From Burkholderia anthina (GTDB lineage: Bacteria > Pseudomonadota > Gammaproteobacteria > Burkholderiales > Burkholderiaceae), in NCBI RefSeq assembly GCF_902498995.1, contig NZ_CABVLY010000015.1:1-64000 (forward strand): a stretch of 64,000 bases of DNA. The letters are read 5' to 3'. The translations under genes were made by a program, and so were the position numbers. The notes beneath the pieces were generated by a model, which saw only the letters and a program-made list of their open reading frames with translations, was not told the origin of the DNA and did not search any database. How positions within the stretch are numbered: position 1 is the stretch's first letter; every line of letters starts with the position of its first letter. Positions 1-9,030 of the stretch are shown here, piece by piece.

Positions 1-49
1 GGCGTCGCCGCTTCGGGACCCGCCCGCCGCCTTCGATGCGTCCGCGCCC

Positions 50-1594
50 GTGTCCGCGCCGGCCGCACCGGCCGCGCCGCCGGTGCGCGGCGCGCGGCTC
101 GCGCTGCTGACGTTCGCGCTGTCGCTCGCGACCTTCATCGAAGTGCTCGACTCGACCGTGACGAACGTCGCGGTGCCGGCGATCTCCGGCAGCCTCGGCG
201 TCTCGAACAGCCAGGGCACATGGGTGATCAGCTCGTATTCGGTCGCGGCCGCGATCGCGGTGCCGCTCACCGGCTGGCTGGCGCGCCGCGTCGGCGAGCT
301 GCGGCTGTTCGTCGGCGCGGTGCTGCTGTTCACGCTGACGTCGCTGCTGTGCGGGTTGGCGCGCGACCTGCACGTGCTAGTGGTCTGCCGCGCGCTGCAG
401 GGGTTGTGCTCGGGGCCGATGGTGCCGCTGTCGCAGACGATCCTGCTGCGCACGTTCCCGCCGGACAAGCGCACCGTCGCGCTCGCGCTATGGGCGATGA
501 CTGTTCTGCTCGCGCCGATCTTCGGGCCGGTGGTCGGCGGCTGGATCGTCGACAGCTTCTCGTGGCCGTGGATCTTCCTGATCAATTTGCCGATCGGGCT
601 GTTCTCGTTCGCGGTCTGCACGACGATGCTGCGCCCCGACGCGCAGCGCGGCGCGGCCGGCCCGATCGACGTGCCGGGCATCGTGCTGCTGGTGATCGGC
701 GTCGGTTCGCTGCAGGCGATGCTCGACCTCGGCCACGACAAGGGCTGGTTCGGCTCGCCGCTGATCGTCACGCTCGCGGTGGTCGCGGGGCTCGCGATCG
801 TGTCGCTGCTGATCTGGGAGGCGGGCGAGGCGCATCCCGTGGTCGACCTGAGCCTGTTTCGCGACCGAACGTTCTCGTTCTGCGTGTTGATCATCTCGCT
901 CGGGATGATGAGCTTCTCGGTGGTCGGCGTCGTGTTTCCGCTGTGGATGCAGGCGGTGATGGGCTACAACGCGTTCCATGCGGGCCTGGCCACCGCGTCA
1001 CTCGGCGTGCTCGCGCTCGTGTTCTCGATTCTGGTCGGGCTGCACGCGCACCGCTTCGACGCACGCGTGCTCGCGACGTTCGGCTTCCTGGTGTTCGCGG
1101 CCGTGCTCGCGTGGGACGCGCATTTCACGCTGAAGATGACGTTCGCGCAGATCGCCGCGCCGGGGCTGATCCAGGGGATCGGGCTGCCGTGCTTCTTCAT
1201 TCCGCTGACCGCCGCGACGCTGTCGCGCATTCCCGACGACCGGCTCGCGGCCGCGTCGAGCCTGTCGAACTTCCTGCGCACGCTGTCGGCCGCGTTCGGC
1301 ACCGCGATGAGCGTGACGTTGTGGGACAACCGCGCGACTTACCACTACGACGTCGTGTCGCAATCGGTCACGCACGCATCGGCGAACACGCAGCGCTTCG
1401 TGCACACGCTGAACGGGATGGGCGTGGACGGCGTGCGCGAGCTGACGACGCTGCATCAGGTGGTGATGCAGCAGGCCTACATGATGGCGACGGGCGACAT
1501 GTTCTGGATGGCGAGCATGACCTGCCTCGTGCTCGCCGCGATGATGTGGCTGACGCGGCCCAGGCGCGGCGCGGCCGCTTCGTTCGGACATTGA
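50..1594 (+). CDS. DHA2-family (EmrB/QacA) MFS exporter, rhl-operon type; start uncertain
   Basis: This is an inner-membrane drug:H+ antiporter with about 14 predicted membrane segments. The family signature is seen early (LDSTVTNVAVPAIS at about residues 33-46), followed by the conserved GWLARR loop after the second helix, and 514 residues is the usual DHA2 length. It lies 10 nt before rhlC and is followed by NodT-type and EmrA-type genes, the order known downstream of rhlAB in Burkholderia rhamnolipid operons. I therefore infer a role in rhamnolipid export or self-protection, forming a tripartite pump with the next transport genes. The GTG at 50 is the first plausible start inside the window, but the frame is open to the left edge, so the true start may lie upstream. 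Confidence 0.85.
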   Translation: MSAPAAPAAPPVRGARLALLTFALSLATFIEVLDSTVTNVAVPAISGSLGVSNSQGTWVISSYSVAAAIAVPLTGWLARRVGELRLFVGAVLLFTLTSLLCGLARDLHVLVVCRALQGLCSGPMVPLSQTILLRTFPPDKRTVALALWAMTVLLAPIFGPVVGGWIVDSFSWPWIFLINLPIGLFSFAVCTTMLRPDAQRGAAGPIDVPGIVLLVIGVGSLQAMLDLGHDKGWFGSPLIVTLAVVAGLAIVSLLIWEAGEAHPVVDLSLFRDRTFSFCVLIISLGMMSFSVVGVVFPLWMQAVMGYNAFHAGLATASLGVLALVFSILVGLHAHRFDARVLATFGFLVFAAVLAWDAHFTLKMTFAQIAAPGLIQGIGLPCFFIPLTAATLSRIPDDRLAAASSLSNFLRTLSAAFGTAMSVTLWDNRATYHYDVVSQSVTHASANTQRFVHTLNGMGVDGVRELTTLHQVVMQQAYMMATGDMFWMASMTCLVLAAMMWLTRPRRGAAASFGH

Positions 1595-1604
1595 GGAAAC
1601 CCGC

Positions 1605-2543
1605 ATGACGACACTCGGCGCACTCGTGATCCTGTATCACCCGACCGACGCGCAACTCGCGGCGCTCGGCGCATGGCGGCATGCGTGCGACGCGCTGCTC
1701 GTCGTCGACAACACGCCGCAGCCCGATGCCCGCGCAAGCGCGCTGTGCGCGCGCGACGGCATCGCGCTGCTGCATCACGGCAACCGCGGCGGGATCGCCG
1801 GCGCGTACAACGCGGGGCTTGCCGCGCTGTTTCGCGGGAACGTCGATGCGGTCGCGCTGTTCGATCAGGATTCGTCGGTGCCGGCCGGCTACTTCTCGAC
1901 GATGCGCGACGTCTGCGCGGGGCGCGCGGGCCGTGCGTTCCTGGCCGGCCCGCGCATCTTCGACGAGAACGCGCGCAGCTTCCTGCCCGAGCTCGCGACC
2001 GACGGGATCGCGTTGCGCCGGCTGCGGGTCGAAGCCGACGGGCCGCTGCAGCGCTGCGCGTTCCTGATCTCGTCCGGCTGCGTCGTGTCGCGTGCCGGGT
2101 TCGACGCGCTCGGCCGCTTCGACGAGACGCTGTTCATCGATCACGTCGACACCGAGTACAGCTTCCGCGCGCTCGCGCGCAACGTGCCGCTCTATGTCGT
2201 GCCGTCGCTGGTGCTGTCGCACCGGATCGGCGCGAAGCAGCGCCACGCGTTCGGCCCTTTCGAAATGACGTCGATGAATCACTCGTGGCAACGGCGCTAC
2301 TACAGCGCACGCAATGCGGTGCAGCTCGGGATGCAGTACGGGCTGCGCTTTCCGGTGGCGATCGTGCCGAACCTGCTGACCGTGTGGCAGGTCGTGCAGA
2401 TCGCGCTCGTCGAGCGCGACAAGCGCGACAAGCTCGCCGGCATCCTGTTGGGCATCGCGGACGGCCTGTTCGGCCGGCTCGGCCCGCTCGAGCGGACGCG
2501 GCCGCGTCTGGCCGCGCGCGCGCAGCGCATCCAGCAGGGGTGA
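1605..2543 (+). CDS. rhlC: Rhamnosyltransferase 2 (glycosyltransferase family 2)
   Basis: This enzyme would add a second dTDP-L-rhamnose to mono-rhamnolipid to give di-rhamnolipid. The GT2 fold is recognisable: an N-terminal nucleotide-binding strand (LVILYHPT), VVDNTP, the NRGGIAGAYNAGL segment typical of bacterial rhamnosyltransferases, and an FDQDSS metal-binding DxD-like motif near residue 86. Its 312 residues are close to RhlC. The ATG is preceded by GAGGAAA. It lies between an EmrB-type and a NodT-type gene, matching the described Burkholderia rhl operon (rhlA-rhlB-MFS-rhlC-nodT-emrA). The gene symbol rests on that synteny plus the family. Without rhlA and rhlB in view, an O-antigen rhamnosyltransferase remains a weaker alternative. 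Confidence 0.8.
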   Translation: MTTLGALVILYHPTDAQLAALGAWRHACDALLVVDNTPQPDARASALCARDGIALLHHGNRGGIAGAYNAGLAALFRGNVDAVALFDQDSSVPAGYFSTMRDVCAGRAGRAFLAGPRIFDENARSFLPELATDGIALRRLRVEADGPLQRCAFLISSGCVVSRAGFDALGRFDETLFIDHVDTEYSFRALARNVPLYVVPSLVLSHRIGAKQRHAFGPFEMTSMNHSWQRRYYSARNAVQLGMQYGLRFPVAIVPNLLTVWQVVQIALVERDKRDKLAGILLGIADGLFGRLGPLERTRPRLAARAQRIQQG

Positions 2544-2551
2544 GGCGCGCG

Positions 2552-4369
2552 ATGGAACGCATCACGAAAGCGGCCGCGCCCGCACGCGGCGGGCAGGGCG
2601 GCTGGACGATGCTGGCGGCGGCCGCGCTGCTCGCACTCGGCGGCTGCGTGCCGTCGGGATTCCTGCCGTCGCTGTCGCTGCGCGCGCCGGCCGCCGATGC
2701 GCTGGCACACACGGCGGGCCCCGGCGCGAACGGCGCATGGCCCGCGCCCGACTGGGTGACGCAACTGCAGGATCCGCAGCTCGACGATCTGGTGGCGGAA
2801 GCGTCGCAGAACAATCCCGATCTGCAGGTTGCGCAGGCACGGCTGCGCGTGGCGCAGGCACAGCTGCGGCAGTTCGATTCGCTGACCGGGCTGACGGGCA
2901 CCGCGGGCGCGACGGTCAGCCGCGCGCGGATGCCCAAGCCGGGCGACATCGCCGACGTGACGGCGGGCGGCTATCGCGTGCCGGTGGAGATCTTCGGCGA
3001 TCCGGTCGTGTCGCCGGCGTCGGTGTTCGTCGGGTTGAACTACCAGCTCGACCTGTGGGGCAGGAACCGCGCGGCGACGAAGAGCCTGATGTCGCTGCGC
3101 GACGCGGCGGGCGTCGAGGCCGAGCAGGTGCGGCTCACGCTCGCGGTCGCGATCGTCACCGTGTATTGCCAGCTCGACCAGGCGTACGCGGTGCGCGACC
3201 TGCTGCAGCAGAAGCTGAAGATCAGCCAGCGCGTGACGGCCGTGCTGCGCGAGCGCACCGCGCGCGGTCTCGACAACGCGTACGACGCGAGCGACGCATC
3301 GATCAAGCGCAGCCGCCTGCTCGAACAGATCGCGATGAACGACGAGCAGATCAAGCTCGCGCAACTGCAGCTCGGCGTGCTGTCGGGCCGCGGCCCCGAG
3401 CGCGGGCTCGCGCTGCAGCGGCCGCGCGTCGGCGCGTTTCCGGGCGGCGCGCTGCCCGCGCGGCTGCCGGCCGATCTGCTCGGCCGCCGGCCGGACATCG
3501 TCGCCGCGCGGCTGCGTGTGGAGGCCGCGTTCGCGAATGCCGATTCGACGCGCGCGCAGTTCTATCCGGACGTGAACCTCGTCGCGCTCGGCGGCGTGTT
3601 CGCGCTGACGCCCGCGTCGATGTTCTCGCGCGACGCGCTCGCGGGTTCCGTCGGCCCCGCGATCTCGCTGCCGGTGTTCGATCGCGGCCGGCTGAAGGCG
3701 AAGCTCGGCGCGGACGTCGCGCAGGCCGACGTCGCGATCGGGCTGTACAACAAGACCGTCGACGACGCGCTCGGGCAAGTCGCGCAGATCGTCACGTCGC
3801 TGCAGACGTCGCGTACGCTCGTCGCGCAGCAGCAGGATGCGGTCGCGGCCGCGCTGAAGATCGTGCAGATCGCGGCCGACCGGCATCGGCGCGGCGTGTT
3901 GATGCAGAAGGACGTCGATGTCGCCGATCTGACGCTGATCGACGAGCGCGCGCAGCTGATCGCGTTGCAGGGGCGGCAGCGGACGTTGCACGTCGGCCTC
4001 GTCGGCGCGCTCGGCGGCGGGTTCGATGCGCGCGCAACGATGGCGGATGCAGCGGCGGTGGCGCTTGCGCCTGCGGCGCGTGCCGCGCACGGTGCGCGGA
4101 TCAAGCGCGCCGTGGCGGCGAATGCCGCTGCGCGCAACGCGCCGGGTACGGCGGCGGAACCGGTGCGCACGGCGGCTATCGGTAACAGCACCGCACTGCC
4201 TGTTGCACGGCTCGACCCGCCGCCAGTCGTTCGAACGCCGCGCGCTGCGGTTGCCGAGACCGCGCGTGCGAATTCCGCGGCGCGCGGTACGTTCCCCGCC
4301 GTTTCCACCGACGCACCCGCGATCCCCCTGTTCCAGCATGACCGCCTGATCGTTACGCAAAGCGACTGA
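2552..4369 (+). CDS. NodT-type RND/EmrAB outer-membrane efflux lipoprotein with C-terminal extension
   Basis: This is a TolC-like outer-membrane channel. The ATG at 2552 lies 8 nt after the rhlC stop and gives a lipoprotein signal ending in LGGC (Cys at about residue 32). Two OEP repeats follow, with family features such as the PQLDDLVAEA/NPDLQVAQARLRVAQA segment and LPADLLGRRPDIVAARLRVEAAF near residues 305-330. The recognisable channel ends near residue 495. About 110 further residues rich in Ala, Arg and Pro follow, which is unusual since the family normally ends near 480-510. It is sandwiched between rhlC and the EmrA-type adaptor, so it probably completes the tripartite rhamnolipid or drug exporter. 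The reading frame stays open upstream into rhlC, but that part has no family similarity. Confidence 0.85.
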   Translation: MERITKAAAPARGGQGGWTMLAAAALLALGGCVPSGFLPSLSLRAPAADALAHTAGPGANGAWPAPDWVTQLQDPQLDDLVAEASQNNPDLQVAQARLRVAQAQLRQFDSLTGLTGTAGATVSRARMPKPGDIADVTAGGYRVPVEIFGDPVVSPASVFVGLNYQLDLWGRNRAATKSLMSLRDAAGVEAEQVRLTLAVAIVTVYCQLDQAYAVRDLLQQKLKISQRVTAVLRERTARGLDNAYDASDASIKRSRLLEQIAMNDEQIKLAQLQLGVLSGRGPERGLALQRPRVGAFPGGALPARLPADLLGRRPDIVAARLRVEAAFANADSTRAQFYPDVNLVALGGVFALTPASMFSRDALAGSVGPAISLPVFDRGRLKAKLGADVAQADVAIGLYNKTVDDALGQVAQIVTSLQTSRTLVAQQQDAVAAALKIVQIAADRHRRGVLMQKDVDVADLTLIDERAQLIALQGRQRTLHVGLVGALGGGFDARATMADAAAVALAPAARAAHGARIKRAVAANAAARNAPGTAAEPVRTAAIGNSTALPVARLDPPPVVRTPRAAVAETARANSAARGTFPAVSTDAPAIPLFQHDRLIVTQSD

Positions 4370-5559
4370 TGCACCACGACAACCTTCATACCGCCGTACC
4401 GCCGGCGGCCAAGAACGATCCGGCACTCGACGCGCGCCGCGCGACACGCCGCAAGCGTTTCACGTTGTTCTTCGCGGTGGTGCTGCTGGCCGCGCTCGTC
4501 TGGATCGCGTTCTGGCTGTTGCGCGACCGCTATGACGAGGACACCGACGACGCGTACGTCGCCGGCAGCATCGTGCAGGTCGCCGCGCAGACGCCCGGCG
4601 CCGTGACCGACGTGCTGGTCGCCGATACGCAGGCCGTGCGCGCCGGGCAGACGCTCGTGCGGCTCGACGACACGGAAGCCGCCGTCGCGTTCGCGCAGGC
4701 GAAGGCGCAGCTCGTGCAGGCCGTGCGGCAGGTCGCGAACGCGAAGATCTCGAACACGATGTACGTGGAGGCCGTGAACGCGCGCCAGGCCGATCTGTCG
4801 CTCGCGCAGCGCGCGCTGGCCGCGCGCTCGGGCGCATCGGTCGAGATCGTCGCGCCGGAGGAACTGGCGCGCGCCCGCGCGGCGGTCGCCGGTGCGCAGG
4901 CGAACCTCGCGGCCGCGCAGGCGCAGCTCGAAGCCGCGCGCGCGCTCGGCAGCAAGCTGCCCGTCGACGAGAGCCCGGCCGTCGTGCAGGCGGCCGCGCA
5001 GTTCAGGCTCGCGTACCGGAACCTGAAGCGCACGACGATCGTCGCGCCGGTCGACGGCACGATCGGCCAGCGTTCGGTGCAGGTCGGCCAGCAGGTCGGG
5101 CCCGGCGTGCCGCTGATGTCGATCGTGCAGTTGAACCGGCTGTGGGTCGAGGCGAACTTCAAGGAAGGGCAGATCCGGCACATGCGCGTCGGCCAGCCGG
5201 TCGACGTGGTGTCCGACCTGTACGGGTCGCGCATCGTCTATCGCGGCCGCGTACAGGGCTTCTCGGCCGGCACCGGCAGCGCGTTCTCGATGCTGCCGTC
5301 GCAGAACGCGGCCGGCAACTGGATCAAGGTCGTGCAGCGCGTGCCGGTCGTGATCGCGCTCGATCCCCGCGATCTGGCCGCGCATCCGCTGCGCGTCGGG
5401 CTGTCGATGCGCGCGACGGTCGACACGCGCAACCGCGACGGGCACGCGCTCGACAGCGAGCCGCCGACGCCGGCCGTCAGCACGCGGGTGCACGACGGCG
5501 TCGCGAGCGACGCGGACGCGGCGGCGGCCGTCATCATCCGCGAAAATCAGGGCGGGTAA
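4369..5559 (+). CDS. EmrA-type membrane fusion protein (HlyD family)
   Basis: This is the periplasmic adaptor linking the EmrB-type MFS pump to the NodT channel. It has a short cytoplasmic N-terminus, one membrane helix at about residues 28-50, then DTDDAYVAGSIVQVAAQTPG, a classic EmrA lipoyl-domain start. An Ala/Gln-rich coiled-coil hairpin follows at about 100-200, and the second lipoyl half (TTIVAPVDGTIGQRSVQVGQ) and a beta-barrel (MSIVQLNRLWVEANFKE) come after it. At 396 residues it is full length. The ATG overlaps the preceding stop codon by one base (TGATG), so the two are translationally coupled. It is the last gene of the rhl-type operon here; a 267-nt gap separates it from fdhA. Confidence 0.88.
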   Translation: MHHDNLHTAVPPAAKNDPALDARRATRRKRFTLFFAVVLLAALVWIAFWLLRDRYDEDTDDAYVAGSIVQVAAQTPGAVTDVLVADTQAVRAGQTLVRLDDTEAAVAFAQAKAQLVQAVRQVANAKISNTMYVEAVNARQADLSLAQRALAARSGASVEIVAPEELARARAAVAGAQANLAAAQAQLEAARALGSKLPVDESPAVVQAAAQFRLAYRNLKRTTIVAPVDGTIGQRSVQVGQQVGPGVPLMSIVQLNRLWVEANFKEGQIRHMRVGQPVDVVSDLYGSRIVYRGRVQGFSAGTGSAFSMLPSQNAAGNWIKVVQRVPVVIALDPRDLAAHPLRVGLSMRATVDTRNRDGHALDSEPPTPAVSTRVHDGVASDADAAAAVIIRENQGG

Positions 5560-5703
5560 CGCGGGCCGAACCTGCGGGCCGAACCCGCGCGGCGGGCCGA
5601 TCGCGTCGATCGGCCGGGCGGCGGGCGGGGCGTGCCGCGTTGCGGGCCTTCGTCCGTTTCCCGACCCGACTTTCGTCTTTCCGCCATCGATGTCGGCGCC
5701 GAT

Positions 5704-5722
5704 CAAACGCATGTCGCGTTTG
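5704..5722. promoter_or_regulatory. Inverted-repeat operator candidate upstream of fdhA
   Basis: A perfect 7-bp inverted repeat CAAACGC / GCGTTTG with a 5-nt spacer lies about 105 nt before the fdhA start codon. No coding sequence covers it. A transcription-factor site is the simplest reading; which regulator binds cannot be told from sequence. Confidence 0.4.
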
Positions 5723-5826
5723 AGACATCGACGCCCCTGCCTCCGGGACTACTCTCGAACAGCACGTTGCGTGCGCGCCGCATCGGCGCGCAGCGGCGCC
5801 ATCCAACGAGACATGGAGACAATACG

Positions 5827-7023
5827 ATGAGCAGCAATCGAGGTGTCGTCTATCTTGGGCCGGGCAAGGTCGAAGTCCAGAAAATCGACTATCCGAAGAT
5901 GGTCGATCCGACCGGCCGCGCGATCGGTCACGGCGTGATCCTGAAGGTCGTCAGCACGAACATCTGCGGTTCCGACCAGCACATGGTGCGCGGCCGCACG
6001 ACCGCACCGGTCGGTCTCGTGCTCGGTCACGAGATCACGGGCGAAGTGGTCGAGGTGGGCCCCGACGTCGAGACGCTGAGGATCGGCGATCTGGTGTCGG
6101 TGCCGTTCAACGTCGCGTGCGGCCGCTGCGCGATGTGCAAGGACACGCATACGGGCGTGTGCCTGAACGTGAACCCGTCGCGTGCCGGTGGCGCTTACGG
6201 CTACGTCGACATGGGCGGCTGGATCGGCGGCCAGGCCGAGTACGTGCTCGTGCCGTACGCCGACTTCAACCTGCTGAAATTCCCGGACCGCGACCAGGCG
6301 ATGGCGAAGATTCGCGATCTGACCTGCCTGTCCGACATTCTGCCGACCGGTTATCACGGCGCGGTGAGCGCGGGCGTGAAGCCGGGCTCGACGGTCTACA
6401 TCGCGGGCGCGGGCCCGGTCGGGATGGCGGCGGCCGCGTCGGCACGCCTGCTCGGCGCGGCGGTGACGATCGTCGGCGACATGAACGAGGAGCGCCTCGC
6501 GCATGCACGTGCGATGGGCTTCGAGACGGTCGACCTGTCGAAGGACGCGTCGCTCGGCGAGCAGATCGAGCAGATCCTCGGCGTGCCGGAGATCGACTGC
6601 GCGGTCGACTGCGTCGGCTTCGAGGCGCACGGCCACGGTTCGTCGGGCCACTCGGAGGAAGCGCCCGCGACGGTGCTGAACTCGCTGATGGAAATCACGC
6701 GTCCGGCCGGCGCGATCGGCATCCCGGGCCTGTACGTGACGGACGATCCGGGCGCGAAGGACAAGGCCGCGCAGCACGGCAGCCTCAGCATCCGCTTCGG
6801 CCTCGGCTGGGCGAAGTCGCACTCGTTCTTCACGGGTCAGACGCCGGTGCTGAAGTACAACCGCAACCTGATGCAGGCCATCCTGTTCGACCGTCTGCCG
6901 ATTGCGAAGATCGTCAACGTCGAAGTGATCTCGCTCGATCAGGCGCCGGAAGGCTACAAGAAGTTCGACGGCGGCGCGCCGCGCAAATTCGTGATCGATC
7001 CGCACGGTTTGCTGGCAGCCTGA
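5827..7023 (+). CDS. fdhA: Glutathione-independent, zinc-dependent formaldehyde dehydrogenase
   Basis: This enzyme oxidises formaldehyde to formate with tightly bound NAD+. It is a zinc medium-chain dehydrogenase of 398 residues, the length of Pseudomonas FdhA. Visible features are the catalytic zinc Cys47 in NICGSDQHMVRG, GHEITGEVVEVG with the catalytic His, the structural-zinc cysteines in CGRCAMCKDTHTGVC, and a Rossmann motif GAGPVGMAAAASARLLGA. The long insertions around MGGWIGGQAEYV and SGHSEEAPA distinguish the formaldehyde dehydrogenase/dismutase group from ordinary alcohol dehydrogenases. The ATG at 5827 follows GGAGAC. It lies close to the betaine demethylation genes, which release formaldehyde, so detoxification of that product is the likely job. 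A terminator follows directly. Confidence 0.93.
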   Translation: MSSNRGVVYLGPGKVEVQKIDYPKMVDPTGRAIGHGVILKVVSTNICGSDQHMVRGRTTAPVGLVLGHEITGEVVEVGPDVETLRIGDLVSVPFNVACGRCAMCKDTHTGVCLNVNPSRAGGAYGYVDMGGWIGGQAEYVLVPYADFNLLKFPDRDQAMAKIRDLTCLSDILPTGYHGAVSAGVKPGSTVYIAGAGPVGMAAAASARLLGAAVTIVGDMNEERLAHARAMGFETVDLSKDASLGEQIEQILGVPEIDCAVDCVGFEAHGHGSSGHSEEAPATVLNSLMEITRPAGAIGIPGLYVTDDPGAKDKAAQHGSLSIRFGLGWAKSHSFFTGQTPVLKYNRNLMQAILFDRLPIAKIVNVEVISLDQAPEGYKKFDGGAPRKFVIDPHGLLAA

Positions 7024-7046
7024 CGTACGGGCAGGGGGCGTGAAGC

Positions 7047-7079
7047 GGGCGGTGCCGGAGACGGCGCCGCCCGTTTTTT
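7047..7079 (+). terminator. Rho-independent terminator after fdhA
   Basis: A stem GGGCGGTGCC / GGCGCCGCCC (one G-T wobble) with a 6-nt loop is followed by a run of six T, 24 nt after the fdhA stop. Confidence 0.85.
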
Positions 7080-7216
7080 GCTGTGGGGCGACGCGCATCG
7101 TCATCGCAGCAGCCGTGGACGACGGCGGCGAACACCGTTCGCTGCGGCCGGGCGTTTGCTGCGATAATCATCGCCCGATCCCGACCCTCTGTCGCCGTCC
7201 GGCGGCGACCATACGG

Positions 7217-8131
7217 ATGGCCAAGTCACTCCCTCTCGCCGCGCTGCACACGTTCGTCGAAGTGGCGCGATGCGGCAGCATGAAGCAGGCGGCCGACCTG
7301 CTGTGCCTTTCGCCGGGCGCGGTCAGCCAGCACGTTCGCAATCTCGAGGACCGGCTCGCGGTACGGCTGTTCGAGCGCACCGGCCGCGAGCTCGAGCTGA
7401 CCGGCACGGGCCGCGCGCTGTTCGACCAGTTGGCCGGCGGGTTCAACGAGATCGAAGCCGCGTGGGCGAACGTTCATGGCGCGAACCGGCGCGTCGTGCG
7501 GCTCGCCGTGACGACCACCGCGTCGTTCGCGAACACGTGGCTCGTGCAGCGCCTCGGCTCGTTCAACGCCGAATACCCCGAAATCGAAATCACCGTCGAG
7601 ACCCGCGCGCAACTGGTCGACCTGCGGCGCGACTACGTCGACGTCGCGATCCGCCACGGGCTGGGCCGTTATCCGGGGCACGCGGCGTTTCGCATCTGGA
7701 CGCCCGAGATGTGGCCCGTCTGCAGCCCGCACCTGCTCGATGCGGGCCGCCCGATCCACACGCCGGCCGATTGCCTGGCGTATCCGCTGCTGCAGGATGC
7801 CGATCGCGCCGACTGGTCGCTGTGGCTGCGCACGCAGGGGATCGAGGATGCGCGGACGCCGCGCGGCGCGAGCTTCAGCGAGGACGCGTTACTGATCAAG
7901 GCGGCCGTTGCCGGGCAGGGCATCGCGCTGGTCCGCGACATCTATGCACGCGACGAAGTCGCGGCGGGGCGGCTGGTGCGCGTGCTGGCGCAGCCCTGGC
8001 CGACCGAGCTGTCCTATTACGTCGTCTGCAGCGAAGCGCGTCGGCACGAGTGGAAGATCGCCGCGTTCCGCGACTGGCTCGTGCGCGAGATCGGCGAGCC
8101 CGACGACGAGTCGCGCGGCCTGTTGGCGTGA
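7217..8131 (+). CDS. LysR-family transcriptional regulator (GcvA-like)
   Basis: This is a 304-residue LysR regulator. The N-terminal winged helix-turn-helix is clear (LPLAALHTFVEVARCGSMKQ, then GAVSQHVRNLEDRLAVRLFERTGR). The effector domain keeps the GcvA-group features: SFANTWLVQRLGSFNAEYPEIEI, DVAIRHGLGRYPG, and a late GIALVRD. The GcvA group often regulates glycine or amino-acid genes. The ATG at 7217 puts the helix-turn-helix at the usual distance from the N-terminus; an upstream in-frame extension overlaps the terminator region and is unlikely. A small palindrome GCGATAATCATCGC lies at 7161-7174 in its promoter region. It converges on the EamA permease with one base between stops. Its target cannot be stated from sequence; fdhA or the permease are candidates. 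Confidence 0.88.
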   Translation: MAKSLPLAALHTFVEVARCGSMKQAADLLCLSPGAVSQHVRNLEDRLAVRLFERTGRELELTGTGRALFDQLAGGFNEIEAAWANVHGANRRVVRLAVTTTASFANTWLVQRLGSFNAEYPEIEITVETRAQLVDLRRDYVDVAIRHGLGRYPGHAAFRIWTPEMWPVCSPHLLDAGRPIHTPADCLAYPLLQDADRADWSLWLRTQGIEDARTPRGASFSEDALLIKAAVAGQGIALVRDIYARDEVAAGRLVRVLAQPWPTELSYYVVCSEARRHEWKIAAFRDWLVREIGEPDDESRGLLA

Positions 8132-8132
8132 T

Positions 8133-9020
8133 CTATTGACGTGACCCGCGCACGACGCCTGTCGTGAGCCCCTTGATCTTGCCGGTCGCGAGCGCCGTGC
8201 CGAGCAGGATGATCGCGCAGCCGACGATCGTCTGCACGGTAATCGTCTCGTGCAGGAAGATCGCGCCCCACACGACGCCGAAGATCGGGATCAGGAACGT
8301 GACCGACGCCGCGTATTGCGCGCCGGCGTTGCGGATCAACCCGAAATACAGCAGGTAGGCGACGGCCGTGCAGATCGCGCCGAGCAGCACCACGGCGATC
8401 CATGCGGATGCGGGAACCGGCGCGTGCGGCCAGATCGGCACCGCCAGCGGCACGAGCACGATCGCCGCGAACAGCTGGCTGCCGAACGCCGACACGAACG
8501 GCCTGACGTTCGCCAGTTTGCGCTTCGAGTAATGCGCGGCGAAGCCGTACGACAGCGTCGCGAGCATCGCGGCCGCGATCGCGCGCGGGGCGCCGGGCGT
8601 GCCGGCGCCGATCGCGGAGCCGGCCAGCACGACGACGCCGGCGAAGCCGACCGCGAGGCCGATCGCCTGCGGCTTCGTCAGCGGCGCGCGCAGCCACGCG
8701 TACGCGACGAGCGCGGTCCACAACGGGGTCGTGGCGTTCAGGATCGAATCGGTGCCGGCGGAGACGAACAGTGCCGCATAGGTCAGCAGGCAGAACGGCA
8801 GCGCCGAGTTGGCGATGCCGACGACGAACAGCGCCGCTGCGTGCGCGCGGAATTCGCGTCGTGCATCCGCGCTGCGCAGCACCGGCAGCAGCAGTACGGC
8901 GGCGATCGCCACACGCAGTGCGATCAGCGGGACGGCGCCGAACGACGGCGCGCCCATGCGCATGAACAGAAACGACGCGCCCCAGATGGCAGCCAGGGTC
9001 ACGAGCTGTAGTGCATTCAT
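8133..9020 (-). CDS. EamA-family (DMT) permease
   Basis: This is a ten-helix drug/metabolite transporter of 295 residues with two EamA repeats. The first begins at LVTLAAIWGASFLFMRMGAPSF and the second is around residues 150-290 (AAMLATLSYGFAAHYSKRK, ending in PIFGVVWGAIFLHETIT, the typical repeat end). It is probably an exporter of amino acids or related small metabolites; the substrate is unknown. I chose the ATG at 9020 because it starts the first helix and has GGAG upstream. In the mRNA, that ribosome-binding site touches a perfect 12-bp hairpin, so translation may be controlled. The gene converges with the LysR regulator at its 3' end. Confidence 0.85.
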   Translation of the reverse strand: MNALQLVTLAAIWGASFLFMRMGAPSFGAVPLIALRVAIAAVLLLPVLRSADARREFRAHAAALFVVGIANSALPFCLLTYAALFVSAGTDSILNATTPLWTALVAYAWLRAPLTKPQAIGLAVGFAGVVVLAGSAIGAGTPGAPRAIAAAMLATLSYGFAAHYSKRKLANVRPFVSAFGSQLFAAIVLVPLAVPIWPHAPVPASAWIAVVLLGAICTAVAYLLYFGLIRNAGAQYAASVTFLIPIFGVVWGAIFLHETITVQTIVGCAIILLGTALATGKIKGLTTGVVRGSRQ

Positions 9021-9030
9021 CGACGAACTC

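Noticed and set aside
2300-5712. Long open frames on the minus strand (over 700 codons) opposite the efflux genes
   Set aside because: They mirror genes with strong third-position G/C, have no family motifs and an Arg/Ala-rich composition.
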